Positions 32,605 through 41,331 of a DNA stretch of 64,000 nt are shown piece after piece (the stretch's first letter is position 1; every line of letters begins with the position of its first letter). The DNA is taken from the NCBI GenBank assembly GCA_900540535.1, contig UQGM01000004.1:21424-85423 (forward strand). The letters are read 5' to 3'. This DNA is from an uncultured Oscillospiraceae bacterium. Lineage in GTDB: Bacteria > Bacillota > Clostridia > Oscillospirales > Acutalibacteraceae. The notes under the pieces are model-generated. The model was not told the origin of the DNA, did no database searches, and saw only the letters and a list, made by a program, of their open reading frames with translations. A program made the translations under genes and the position numbers.

Positions 32605-34026
32605 TCAGTCATCATATTTATCGTCATCTTTGTCATCGTGATCATCGTTTTTGTCGTCCTGCTTATCATCATAGAGTTCCTTGCTCATTGAGATAACCGC
32701 TCCGGTATTGGCGTTTATATCATAATCGTATTCCCACTTACCGGAAACAAAATCAATGTCATACTTTGTAACTCCATCGTCACGCTCAAGCTCAGAGGAG
32801 AGAACCTTTACTCCTGAAGCCGAAACTCCTGCGTGTTTGAAAGCTGCTGCCTTTGCCTTTTCAACACCGATAACAGCTGCACCTGTTGAAGGCTGAGTGG
32901 AAGATGATGTGGGCTTTGTAGTGACTGTATCGTCGTCATCGTCATCTTTATCGTCCTGGTCATCTCTGTCATCATAATCATTATCTATTTCTGACTCAAA
33001 ATGCTTTATCTGACCGGTCAATGCGTTGATTTCATACTCATACTCTTTGCCGTTTGCGTGGAATTCAACATCATATTCTACACCGTCTTCGTCAACGTCA
33101 AGTTTTACACTGATTCCAGTTGCTTTATCTGATGCAACACCTGCATGTTTAAGTGCTGAGTAAAGTGCTGCTTCTCTGCCGATGTAATCCTCCTGTGAAA
33201 CAAGGGCATTGTCCTGCTCGTTCCAGTCCTCGATTGCATCTTCGATATTCTCATGGATGCTGTCATCATATTCGTAGCGGATAATCTTGCTTATATCGAT
33301 ATTTTTGCTTTCTACAAGAGCTGCTATTTCAGAAATTGTCATTTCAGAAAGTGCCTTTGCATCAAGGTCGGGGGCAATGGTCAAAAGCTGACTGATGAAA
33401 ACTGCCTTACCGTAAGAAATACCATATTGCTTAACGAGATCTTTAGCGGATTTATCATCGGTTACAACCTGATTGAAAACAGTTGCTGAAACATTGTTAT
33501 CGCTGAGAGCTTTTCTCACATTGCCCACAACCTGCTGACGAATCTTTTCTGCTTTTTCTGCATCATCATTCTGAACGCTTACAAGTACGTTTTCATTTTT
33601 GACCTCAGTGAGATATCCCTTCTGAGCCATGGAGCCTATAAGTGCATTGACTACAACATCTATATCAGTATCTTTGAAGTCCATTCCGTCTATAATAGTT
33701 TCTCCGTCATCATTAAGAGGCTTTACATCTTTTACTCTGTCGGTCTTTCCGGTTATAATCTCAACACTGGGATTTACATCTATTGTAATTTTGGATTCAG
33801 TCCTTGCATTGCCTGCGAAAAATGCGGCGCCGCTGAAAACTATGGCGATGGCCGCACAGGCGGCAATTATCTTTCCTGCTAATTTTTTCTTATTACTATT
33901 CATTGGCATTATGTTCGCCATCCTTTCGTCTTTTACGACGTCAGCGGACATCACCTTTTCAAGTACATCGGGAGTAGTTTCGGATACTGCTCTTTTAAGT
34001 CTTGCTTCTACTTCTTTATTAGTCAT
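32605..34026 (-). CDS. RsgI-like anti-sigma membrane protein with PepSY domains
   Basis: From the ATG at 34026 (AAAGGAG upstream) 473 residues: a cytoplasmic N-terminal part (about 1-45), one membrane helix (about 51-71, IIAACAAIAIVFSGAAFFAG), the RsgI-like extracellular segment SKITIDVNPSVEIITGKTDR (about 76-95), and two PepSY-type repeats separated by an Asp-rich and Thr/Ser/Pro-rich linker. It ends in another Asp-rich stretch. RsgI proteins hold a sigma factor at the membrane until an outside signal arrives. The start follows the sigma-factor stop directly, so the two form a pair. What the PepSY and Asp-rich parts sense (perhaps divalent cations) is unknown. Confidence 0.85.
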   Translation of the reverse strand: MTNKEVEARLKRAVSETTPDVLEKVMSADVVKDERMANIMPMNSNKKKLAGKIIAACAAIAIVFSGAAFFAGNARTESKITIDVNPSVEIITGKTDRVKDVKPLNDDGETIIDGMDFKDTDIDVVVNALIGSMAQKGYLTEVKNENVLVSVQNDDAEKAEKIRQQVVGNVRKALSDNNVSATVFNQVVTDDKSAKDLVKQYGISYGKAVFISQLLTIAPDLDAKALSEMTISEIAALVESKNIDISKIIRYEYDDSIHENIEDAIEDWNEQDNALVSQEDYIGREAALYSALKHAGVASDKATGISVKLDVDEDGVEYDVEFHANGKEYEYEINALTGQIKHFESEIDNDYDDRDDQDDKDDDDDDTVTTKPTSSSTQPSTGAAVIGVEKAKAAAFKHAGVSASGVKVLSSELERDDGVTKYDIDFVSGKWEYDYDINANTGAVISMSKELYDDKQDDKNDDHDDKDDDKYDD

Positions 34027-34027
34027 C

Positions 34028-34621
34028 CTAGCTTCTCCTTTCTGTATTTTCAAGATGCTTTTTCAGCTTTGAAAGCGCCCTTGCATATTTCGATAATACC
34101 GTGGAAAGCGGTAATTCAAGTATAATTGCTATCTCACGGTGCTTTATTCCCGAAACTGCATGAAGCATTACAATCTGTCTTTCAGTATCGCTCAATATAG
34201 TAAATGCTCCCTCAAGCACAAGGCGGTCTTCCAGGTCGGATACCTGATCAAATCCCTCTTCGTCCACATCCTCACGTGGTGTAAGCTCCACTATCTTTTT
34301 CTTTTGGCGGATTTTCATCAATGCACAGTTGCGTGCTATTGTGAATACCCAAGCCATCGGCTTACCCATTGGCTTATAAAGATGTGCACATTCCCTTATT
34401 TTAATGTAGGTATCCTGCATAACGTCCTCTGCGTCATGGTGATTTTTCAGTATAGACAGGATAAAGCCGTAAACCGCTTTATCGGTGAGAGAATAGAGAA
34501 GTCTGAATGCCTCGCTGTCGCCCTCTCCCGTTTTGGCTATGAGCTCATCGCTGAGCTTCGGCGCCTCGGCGGTTATGCTCTTTATCTCAGCCGGCATGGA
34601 TAAAGATAAAAATAAAAACAT
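34028..34621 (-). CDS. ECF-type RNA polymerase sigma factor
   Basis: 197 residues with sigma region 2 (FRLLYSLTDKAVYGFILSIL and HHDAEDVMQDTYIKI, about 62-76) and region 4 (LSDTERQIVMLHAVSGIKHR then EIAIILELPLSTVLSKYARA). No region 1.1 or 3 is present. AAAGGA lies 10 bases upstream of the ATG at 34621. It is paired with the RsgI/PepSY protein gene. RsgI normally pairs with SigI, which has a different C-terminus, so this is an ECF sigma using an RsgI-like partner. The target promoters are unknown. Confidence 0.93.
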   Translation of the reverse strand: MFLFLSLSMPAEIKSITAEAPKLSDELIAKTGEGDSEAFRLLYSLTDKAVYGFILSILKNHHDAEDVMQDTYIKIRECAHLYKPMGKPMAWVFTIARNCALMKIRQKKKIVELTPREDVDEEGFDQVSDLEDRLVLEGAFTILSDTERQIVMLHAVSGIKHREIAIILELPLSTVLSKYARALSKLKKHLENTERRS

Positions 34622-35009
34622 AAGCTTTTGTCCTTTCTGACAATATAATGCATGGCATCTGCGTTTTATTGCATGGTTTTAAAAAATTTTTTTAATTTTT
34701 GCAACAAGTGAAAAATCCACATACCTAAAATACCACAAAGTCCGTATTATCCTATATTTGGATTGTAACTTAAATCCTCTCTTTTATCAATGATGAATCA
34801 ATTTAATTTGCGTACAGTTATCAAAAACTATACCTGTTTTTAACATTAAATCTATTTTTTATGCGTCTAATTATTTATATCGAAAAAACTTAAAGTCAAA
34901 AAGTTATATACCCATAAAAAGCCCATAATTATAACTTTCTTGTAAAACAAAATACGCAAAAATTATACATTAAGTATCATAAAAATACATTAAATTCAAA
35001 TGTTTCTCC
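34622..35009. other. AT-rich gene-free stretch
   Basis: No supported ORF or RNA gene. It separates the divergent sigma-factor and GH35 genes and should hold the sigma-factor promoter on the minus strand, but no clear -35/-10 pair was assigned. A GCATGG motif recurs (34652 and 34672). Confidence 0.4.
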
Positions 35010-35038
35010 TTTACTAATAAACATTTTTTATGTATAAT
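35010..35038 (+). promoter_or_regulatory. promoter of the GH35 gene
   Basis: TTTACT (35010-35015) and TATAAT (35033-35038), 17-base spacer. The -10 overlaps an in-frame ATG at 35030, which shows that this ATG cannot be the start codon of the mRNA. Confidence 0.65.
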
Positions 35039-35071
35039 GAAGCCGAAAACTTAACAGAGGAGGGTTTAACT

Positions 35072-36817
35072 TTGATTACCCATAAGGGGAAAGACTTTTT
35101 TCTCAAGGGAGAAAAATTTAACATCTATGCAGGTGCGATTCACTACTTCCGCACACTGCCTGAATACTGGGAGGATAGACTCCTTAAACTGAAACTTGCC
35201 GGATTTAATACGGTTGAAACATATGTGTGCTGGAATCTTCACGAGCCGAAAAAAGGCGAGTTTGATTTTTCCGGAATGCTCGACATTGAGCGCTTTTTAA
35301 ATATCGCTCAGGATCTCGGACTTAACGCTATTGTGCGTCCCGGTCCTTATATCTGCGCAGAATGGGATTTCGGAGGACTTCCCTCATGGCTGCTCAAAGA
35401 TAAAAATATGCGCATCCGCTGCATGGATCCCCGCTATACAGATCATGTAAGAGATTTCTATAAAGAGCTTTTCTCAAGACTTTACAGTCATCAGGTCACC
35501 CAGGGCGGAAATATCATCGCCATGCAGGTTGAAAACGAATACGGCAGCTACGGCAACGACAAGGAATATCTTGCATTTATCGAAAACCTCATGAAAGAAT
35601 GCGGCTGTGAGGTTATGATGTTCACTTCCGACGGAACCGACAGCTGGATGCTCTCAGGCGGAACACTGCCTCATATTTTCAAGGTTGCAAACTTTGGCTC
35701 ACGTTCAAAAGAAGCATTTCGTATACTTGAAAAAATCCAGCCTGATGCTCCCCTCATGTGCGGCGAATTCTGGAACGGATGGTTTGATCACTGGGGCGAA
35801 AAACATCACTCCCGCTCTTACAGAACAGTTGTTCCCGAACTTAAAGCAATGCTTTCAGAGGACGGAAATTTCAGTTTCTATATGTTCCACGGCGGCACAA
35901 ACTTCGGTTTCAACTCCGGAGCAAACTTTGATAAAACATATCAGCCCACAGTAACAAGCTACGATGACGATGCACTGCTTACTGAATGGGGCGGATATAC
36001 TCCAAAATATCACGCTGTACGAAAAGTACTTCTTCAGCACAGAGGTCTTGCTCCTGCAAAGCTTCCACCAGAGCCTGAGCTTCAGAATATCGGTGAAGTA
36101 AAGCTTACTCAGTCTGCATCACTTATGCAGAACCTTGAAGCACTTTCAACTAAATATGAAAGTGCATTCCCGAAAACCATGGAAGAGCTCGACCAGTTCC
36201 ACGGACTTATTTTATACCGTAAAAAAGTTAAGGGATACTATAATCAGAAGCTTTACCTTGACGGCCTCGGAGACAGAGCATATATATTCGTGGACGGAGA
36301 CTACAAGGGACTTATTTATCGCAATGATGAGCAGCAGTGCATAAATATTGGAAAAATCGACGGCGAAGCTCAGATTGATATACTTGTAGAGTCAATGGGA
36401 CGTATAAACTACGGCGTAAACATATACGACCGCAAGGGTGTTTCTCAGATTCGCCTTGGCAATCAGGTCATGTTTGGCTGGGAGATTTTCTCTATCCCCC
36501 TTACAAACATCAGCAATTTCAGATATACCGGCGGAACCGGATATCCTCTTTTCAAAAAGGGAACTTTTAGAACCTCTTCGAGAGCTGACTGCTTTGTCCA
36601 TCTCGACGGATTCAAAAAGGGATATGTATTCATTAACGGCTTCAATCTTGGCAGATACTGGGATATCGGACCTCAGAAATCACTTTATCTTCCCGGCGTT
36701 CTCCTTCAGGATGACAATGAGATAACCATACTTGAGCTTGAAGGCTGCAAGTCGGACAGCATTACCATAACAGATACCCACGACATTGGTAAAAAGAAGA
36801 AATTTTTATTTTTCTAA
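35072..36817 (+). CDS. GH35-family beta-galactosidase
   Basis: 581 residues from the TTG at 35072, which has GAGGAGG 8 bases upstream. The in-frame ATG at 35030 overlaps the promoter. The GH35 barrel is clear: YAGAIHYFRTLPEYWEDRL (about 15-33), FDFGG-type core, acid/base Glu in AMQVENEYGSYGND (about 151-164), nucleophile Glu in CGEFWNGWFDHWG (about 230-242) and the FYMFHGGTNFGFNSGANFDK segment, then C-terminal beta-sandwich domains. No signal peptide, so it probably hydrolyses imported beta-galactosides, including mucin or milk-type oligosaccharides. Confidence 0.95.
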   Translation: MITHKGKDFFLKGEKFNIYAGAIHYFRTLPEYWEDRLLKLKLAGFNTVETYVCWNLHEPKKGEFDFSGMLDIERFLNIAQDLGLNAIVRPGPYICAEWDFGGLPSWLLKDKNMRIRCMDPRYTDHVRDFYKELFSRLYSHQVTQGGNIIAMQVENEYGSYGNDKEYLAFIENLMKECGCEVMMFTSDGTDSWMLSGGTLPHIFKVANFGSRSKEAFRILEKIQPDAPLMCGEFWNGWFDHWGEKHHSRSYRTVVPELKAMLSEDGNFSFYMFHGGTNFGFNSGANFDKTYQPTVTSYDDDALLTEWGGYTPKYHAVRKVLLQHRGLAPAKLPPEPELQNIGEVKLTQSASLMQNLEALSTKYESAFPKTMEELDQFHGLILYRKKVKGYYNQKLYLDGLGDRAYIFVDGDYKGLIYRNDEQQCINIGKIDGEAQIDILVESMGRINYGVNIYDRKGVSQIRLGNQVMFGWEIFSIPLTNISNFRYTGGTGYPLFKKGTFRTSSRADCFVHLDGFKKGYVFINGFNLGRYWDIGPQKSLYLPGVLLQDDNEITILELEGCKSDSITITDTHDIGKKKKFLFF

Positions 36818-36844
36818 ATCACCTTTGTTTAAGATGTTAAAGCT

Positions 36845-36873
36845 TTGACAATAAGCTATTAATGGGGTATAAT
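36845..36873 (+). promoter_or_regulatory. consensus sigma-A promoter of fba
   Basis: TTGACA (36845-36850), 17-base spacer, TATAAT (36868-36873), 29 bases upstream of the start codon. Confidence 0.92.
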
Positions 36874-36902
36874 AAAGCGAGAAATTAAAAGGAGTGTTTA
36901 AC

Positions 36903-37838
36903 ATGCCACTTGTAACTACTACAGAAATGTTTAAGAAGGCTTACGAAGGCGGATACGCTATCGGCGCTTTCAACGTAAACAACATGGAAATCGTTCAGGG
37001 AATTACAGCTGCTTGCAAAGAGCTCAATGCTCCCGTTATTCTTCAGGTTTCTTCAGGCGCAAGAAAATATGCTCATCACGGCTATCTTGTAAAGCTTGTT
37101 GAGGCTGCTGTTGAAGAGACCGGTCTTCCCATCGCTCTTCACCTTGACCACGGCCCCGATTTTGAGACCTGCAAGAGCTGCATCGACGGCGGCTTCACTT
37201 CAGTTATGATCGACGGTTCCGCTCATCCCTATGAGGAGAACGTTGCTCTTACAAAGAAGGTTGTTGAGTACGCTCATGCACACGGCGTTGTTGTTGAGGG
37301 CGAGCTCGGACAGCTTGCAGGCGTTGAAGATGAAGTTAACGTAAGCGCTGAAGATGCTCACTACACTGATCCTGAGCAGGTTTATGATTTCGTAACACGC
37401 ACAGGCGTTGACTCCCTTGCAATCGCAATCGGTACAAGCCACGGTGCATATAAATTTAAACCCGGCCAGAAGCCCCAGCTTCGCTTCGATATCCTCGAAG
37501 AAGTTTCAAAGAAGCTTCCCGGATTCCCCATCGTTCTCCACGGCGCAAGCTCAGTTATGCCTGAGTACGTTAAGATGATCAACGATTTCGGCGGTGAGAT
37601 GCCCGATGCTATCGGTATCCCCGAGGATATGCTTCGCAAGGCTGCTTCCATGGCAGTTTGCAAGATCAACGTTGACTCCGATATCCGTCTTGCAATGACA
37701 GCTTCTATCCGTAAGCACTTTGCAGAGAATCCCAGCCACTTCGATCCCAGACAGTATCTTACTCCTGCCCGTGACGCTATCAAGGCTGTTGTTGAGCATA
37801 AGATCAACTCTGTTCTTGGCTGCGCTGACAAGGCATAA
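36903..37838 (+). CDS. fba: class II fructose-bisphosphate aldolase
   Basis: Cleaves fructose-1,6-bisphosphate in glycolysis, zinc dependent. From the ATG at 36903 (AAGGAGTG site) 311 residues. Motifs: IGAFNVNNMEIVQGITAA (about 20-37), zinc-ligand region IALHLDHGPDFETC (about 78-91), DGSAHPYEENVALTKKVVEY, a GTSHGAYKF segment and VLHGASSV (about 205-212). The codon use is strongly biased to common codons and the promoter is consensus, as expected for a highly expressed glycolytic gene. Transcribed alone. Confidence 0.97.
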   Translation: MPLVTTTEMFKKAYEGGYAIGAFNVNNMEIVQGITAACKELNAPVILQVSSGARKYAHHGYLVKLVEAAVEETGLPIALHLDHGPDFETCKSCIDGGFTSVMIDGSAHPYEENVALTKKVVEYAHAHGVVVEGELGQLAGVEDEVNVSAEDAHYTDPEQVYDFVTRTGVDSLAIAIGTSHGAYKFKPGQKPQLRFDILEEVSKKLPGFPIVLHGASSVMPEYVKMINDFGGEMPDAIGIPEDMLRKAASMAVCKINVDSDIRLAMTASIRKHFAENPSHFDPRQYLTPARDAIKAVVEHKINSVLGCADKA

Positions 37839-37854
37839 TTATACCTTTAACTTT

Positions 37855-37887
37855 ACCGGAGAGGCTCAGCGCTTCTCCGGTTTTTTT
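37855..37887 (+). terminator. intrinsic terminator after fba
   Basis: ACCGGAGA (37855-37862) pairs with TCTCCGGT (37874-37881), followed by TTTTTTAAA. Confidence 0.93.
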
Positions 37888-37913
37888 AAATCTATTTAAG
37901 GAGCACTTTAAAC

Positions 37914-38348
37914 ATGAAGTATAAATCAAAAATTGACTGGTGGTTCCACCTTTGCGTTGTTATTTTCGCTGTCTTTACCGGCTATGTAATTTTTGCCGGC
38001 ACTTACGGAAATCCCACTATGCTCCTTGCGGCGATTATGTTCGGACTTATGTTTTTCCTGTTCCTGCTTCCCACCTACCTTATGACATATTACATTATGG
38101 GCGATGATGCTCTTACAGTGAGAAGCGGTCTCTTTTCAAAAAAAGTTATTCCTTATAATATGATAGTTTCCTGCCAGCCCGGCTCCGTTACAGGAGATTC
38201 AGCTGCCCTTTCAAGGGACAGACTGGTTATAACTTATTTTAAAAACGGCAAAAAGAAAAATATTATTGTATCACCAAAAGATAAATTTGATTTCGTCACG
38301 GAATTAAAGCTCAAACAAAAAGAAAACAGCTCTGATTCAGAAGACTAA
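37914..38348 (+). CDS. membrane protein with bacterial PH-like domain
   Basis: 144 residues. Two membrane helices (about 10-30 and 37-60, WFHLCVVIFAVFTGYVIFAG and MFGLMFFLFLLPTYLMTYYI) are followed by a short beta domain (about 62-130) that begins MGDDALTVRSGLFSKKVIPY, the pattern of bacterial PH-like (YdbS/DUF304-type) domains. The tail is Lys/Glu/Ser-rich. AAGGAGC lies upstream of the ATG. Function unknown; such domains are found in envelope-associated proteins. Confidence 0.75.
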   Translation: MKYKSKIDWWFHLCVVIFAVFTGYVIFAGTYGNPTMLLAAIMFGLMFFLFLLPTYLMTYYIMGDDALTVRSGLFSKKVIPYNMIVSCQPGSVTGDSAALSRDRLVITYFKNGKKKNIIVSPKDKFDFVTELKLKQKENSSDSED

Positions 38349-38387
38349 GTTTTAAGCCTACTCACAAAGTTTAATAGTCCACATAGT

Positions 38388-38435
38388 AAAAAGCCGTCTG
38401 CAAAAGGTTAAACCTTAAAAGCAGACGGCCTTTTA
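38388..38435 (+). terminator. intrinsic terminator after the PH-like gene
   Basis: GCCGTCTGC (38393-38401) and GCAGACGGC (38421-38429) with an inner AAGGTT/AACCTT pair, then CTTTTACT. Confidence 0.85.
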
Positions 38436-38519
38436 CTATTATTAATTTTAGTGAGTAGCAGAACAACTGTTTTTACCCATAGCAAAAGGTAAGTTTCTGC
38501 TTCTTAATCTTTACTCCGA

Positions 38520-39060
38520 TAAATAATAAAGTTTCGTCGCTCATGCTGCGACAGAGCACCTACTTTTGTCCATAGCGACAAAAGTAGGCAAAAGCGCATT
38601 TTATTTGTCAGAACAGTAAGCACTAATCAGCGCAAGGTAAGCTTAGTACTAAACGCCCTCCGACGGCAGCTTGAAAGTTTTATTCTATCACCGTCAAAGT
38701 GTAAACGCTATGCTGCTATCCACGTCTTTTCCCTTGCCGTCGGTTAGGTTCAGCAAGCGTTCGTCAATTCACGTCGGCAGTGGGAGGGCTTTAAGCTATC
38801 ACCAACAAAGTGTAAACGCTGTACCGCTTTCCATATTCTTCCCCTTGCCGACGTGTGCGGCTGTCTGGAAATTGGTTTTGTGAGATTCTTTGGTTTCTTC
38901 TTTTCGCCTTACAGAAACTTTGGCGCAGGCAATTATATTTATTTCTTACTGTAAGTCCATGTGCGAATTGTTTGCGGATTCAATCCGCCGCAGGCAGTTA
39001 TAGTTGTTCGTTACCGTCATTCGATGTGCGATTTGGATGCAAACTCAGTTTGCTGACATT
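38520..39060. repeat. structured dispersed repeat, copy B
   Basis: Same order and orientation as copy A at 19080-19650: TAAATAATAAAGTTT, hairpin GTCGC-TCATGCT-GCGAC (38536-38552), 11-bp stem CTACTTTTGTC/GACAAAAGTAG around CATAGC (38560-38587), two units closed by CCGACGGCA/TGCCGTCGG (38660-38743) and ACGTCGGCA/TGCCGACGT (38771-38854), then triloop hairpins at 38974-38988 and 39039-39053. The last one lies inside the 3' end of the fur-family gene. ORFs in this region are not conserved with copy A. The element carries no recognisable protein gene. Confidence 0.85.
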
Positions 39061-39442
39061 CCGGGCAGTATCCAAACAGCTCCACCTTATGCTTTGCAAT
39101 TTTAAACCCTGTCTTTTGGCAGATTTCTTCCTCTGCCGACTCAAAGGGACATCCCTCTATTGCAACGGATTTTCGGCACTTGAGACAGGTCAGAAAATGA
39201 CGGTGGGTTTTGCTGCAAACATATCTTGCAACGCCGTCATCATATATACTTCGGTTTATTTCTCCGCTCTGCTCCATTGCATCCAAAGTTCGGTAAACAG
39301 TTGTTATTGCAAGATTCTCAAAAAGCGGACTGACCCTTTCAAAAATCTCCTCTGCTGTCATGGGCTCACAGGAATTTTCTATAATTTCAGAAATCGCCTT
39401 TTTTCTCGGCGTTTGACGGCGTGTTTTTTCCACATTTTCCAC
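39017..39442 (-). CDS. zur: Fur-family metal regulator, probably Zur
   Basis: 141 residues: N-terminal winged helix (LAITTVYRTLDAMEQSGEIN, about 43-62), the metal site HRHFLTCLKCRKSVAIEGCP (about 80-99, with C-x2-C) and a second CPEC pair (about 125-128). The zinc transporter operon lies divergently across an operator, so zinc sensing (Zur) is the best assignment. Fur or PerR function is less likely. The last residues (about QQTEFASKSHIE) and the stop codon are encoded by repeat B, whose TTTGC hairpin sits in the coding sequence. Loss of the original tail appears tolerated because the zinc site is complete. Confidence 0.88.
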   Translation of the reverse strand: MENVEKTRRQTPRKKAISEIIENSCEPMTAEEIFERVSPLFENLAITTVYRTLDAMEQSGEINRSIYDDGVARYVCSKTHRHFLTCLKCRKSVAIEGCPFESAEEEICQKTGFKIAKHKVELFGYCPECQQTEFASKSHIE

Positions 39443-39461
39443 CTCTTTGCCTTTTGGATTG

Positions 39462-39513
39462 TTGACATATCTGTTGTTTCATTATATACTTATTGCAACT
39501 GATTTGCAATAAG
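39462..39513. promoter_or_regulatory. divergent zur/znu promoters sharing a palindromic operator
   Basis: Plus strand: TTGACA (39462-39467), 17 bases, TATACT (39485-39490). Minus strand: TTGCAA (39509-39504), 17 bases, TATAAT (39486-39481). The palindrome CTTATTGCAA-N5-TTGCAATAAG (39489-39513, arms exact over 10 bp) covers the znu start region and the -35 of the regulator gene. One site would therefore repress both directions, as expected for an autoregulated Zur. Confidence 0.88.
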
Positions 39514-39598
39514 CTTTTTTATTTTCAGAGCTCTTACAGTAAATAAGTTTAAATTTAAGAAAGGCATTGCTTAAAATAAAGCAGATCCGAAATATAAA

Positions 39599-40534
39599 AT
39601 GAAGAAAATTGTTTCCGTTTTTATGTCTTTGTTACTTCTTTTTTCCTTAGTATTTGCAGGCTGTACAGACAGTCAGGAAAATAAAGACAAAAACATTGTG
39701 CTTACAACCTTTTATCCGGTGTACATTTCCACCTTAAATCTCCTTGACGGAATTGATGACATCGAGATAGTCAACATGACCGAAAACCATAACGGCTGTT
39801 TACATGATTATACCCTCATGCCAAAGGATATGAAAGCCCTTGCTGCGGCAAAAGCCGTTGTAATAAACGGTGCGGGAATGGAGGAATTCCTTGAAAAAGC
39901 AGTGGAGATGTCCGACGCTCCCGTTATAGATTCCTCCATAGGCATTGAGATAATCGGTGCAGATGAAGAGGATGACCATGATCACGAAACAGAAGAGGAA
40001 CACGGCCACGACCATGACCACAGCTCAAACGCTCACATATGGATGTCCCCGAAAAATGCCGCAAAGCAGACAGAAAATATAGCACAGGGACTTATAAAAG
40101 TCTTTCCGCAGTATGAGGAAAAAATTTCCGATAACCTTAAAATTTATCTTCAAAAGCTTGATAGCCTCGACAGTAAAATAAAATCCGAACTTGCTCCCTG
40201 CAAAGGAGCTGAGTTTATCTCTTTCCATGAGGCATATGACTATTTTGCTGCCGACTATTCCCTGAACTTTGCCGCCAGCGTTGACAGCGACGACGGAGCC
40301 GAACCTGGCACAAAAGAGCTTGTACGGCTTACGGAGCTTATAAAATCAAAGGATATCAAGGCAATTTTTACTGAGCCGGATTATCAGGGCTCCAGCGCAG
40401 ATGTTCTCTCAAACGAAACAGGTGTGCCTGTCTATACACTAAATCCCGTTACAAGCGGCGACGGAGCAAAGGATTCCTACGAAAAAATAATGCTCGAAAA
40501 CTGCGAGACAATCAAAAAGGCGGTGCTTTCATGA
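39599..40534 (+). CDS. znuA: zinc ABC transporter substrate-binding lipoprotein
   Basis: 311 residues with a lipoprotein signal (LLFSLVFAGCTDS, lipid Cys about 21), cluster A-I substrate-binding fold, and the acidic His-rich loop of zinc-specific members (DDHDHETEEEHGHDHDHSS, about 122-140). Predicted zinc ligands include the His in NHNGCLHDYT, NAHIWMSP and ISFHEAYDYF. It overlaps znuC by 4 bases. No strong ribosome site is seen before the ATG; translation may depend on a weak site or on leader structure. Confidence 0.95.
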   Translation: MKKIVSVFMSLLLLFSLVFAGCTDSQENKDKNIVLTTFYPVYISTLNLLDGIDDIEIVNMTENHNGCLHDYTLMPKDMKALAAAKAVVINGAGMEEFLEKAVEMSDAPVIDSSIGIEIIGADEEDDHDHETEEEHGHDHDHSSNAHIWMSPKNAAKQTENIAQGLIKVFPQYEEKISDNLKIYLQKLDSLDSKIKSELAPCKGAEFISFHEAYDYFAADYSLNFAASVDSDDGAEPGTKELVRLTELIKSKDIKAIFTEPDYQGSSADVLSNETGVPVYTLNPVTSGDGAKDSYEKIMLENCETIKKAVLS

Positions 40535-41265
40535 AAGCTGAAAACGGCTGCGGACTTTGCAGCGTGGAAATAAAAAATCTTACAGTAAAAAAAGGCAGAG
40601 ATCTGCTTCTCGACAACATAAGCTTTGACATGCACTGCGGTCAGCTTACGGCGCTTATCGGTGTAAACGGAGCCGGTAAAACCACTCTTTTAAAAAGCAT
40701 TTTAGGTGAAATACGCCACAGCGGTTCCGTAAAATACGCCTCCCATAACGGCGATGTAATAGAAAAAATCAAAATCGGATACGTACCTCAGTATCTGGAA
40801 TTTGACCGCAGCTCTCCCATGAGCGTTATGGATTTTCTCCTTGCAGGACGTACCTCTTTCCCCGTATGGCTTGGAGGAAGAAAAAAGGAAAAGGCTCAGG
40901 TTATGGCGGATTTAGAAAAATCAGGCTGCAAAGACCTTTCAAACCGCTCACTTGGTATGCTTTCCGGCGGTGAGCTTCAGCGTGTAATGCTCTGTCAGGC
41001 TCTTTATCCTGTGCCGGAGCTGCTTATCCTCGACGAACCTGTTTCCGGTGTCGATACCGTCGGCTCCGAACAGTTCTATAAACAGGTTGCAGATTTGAGA
41101 AAAACTTACCATATGGCTATTGTCATGGTATCCCACGACCTTGACCTTGTGCGTCAGTATGCAGATAAAGTGCTGCTTTTACATCGTGGCGGGCTTATTT
41201 CGGGCACTGTGGAAGAAATTTTCGGTTCAGAGGAATTCCGCAGGGCATTTGGCGGAACAGCGTAA
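40531..41265 (+). CDS. znuC: zinc ABC transporter ATP-binding protein
   Basis: 244 residues with Walker A GVNGAGKTT (about 43-51), Q-loop YVPQYLEFD, signature MLSGGELQRVMLCQAL (about 147-162), Walker B LLILDEPVSGVD and H-loop VSHDLDLV. Its start overlaps znuA (ATGA) and znuB follows 66 bases later. It energises high-affinity zinc uptake. Confidence 0.95.
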   Translation: MKAENGCGLCSVEIKNLTVKKGRDLLLDNISFDMHCGQLTALIGVNGAGKTTLLKSILGEIRHSGSVKYASHNGDVIEKIKIGYVPQYLEFDRSSPMSVMDFLLAGRTSFPVWLGGRKKEKAQVMADLEKSGCKDLSNRSLGMLSGGELQRVMLCQALYPVPELLILDEPVSGVDTVGSEQFYKQVADLRKTYHMAIVMVSHDLDLVRQYADKVLLLHRGGLISGTVEEIFGSEEFRRAFGGTA

Positions 41266-41331
41266 ATATCAAAAGGAACGACAAAAAACAAGGACAACAA
41301 CTTTATGCTTTAATGCTGTGTGAGGTTTAAA

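Noticed and set aside
38855..39502. Plus-strand 215-codon frame across repeat B and the fur-family gene
   Set aside because: It is the antisense shadow of the regulator gene plus repeat sequence and includes the promoter region.
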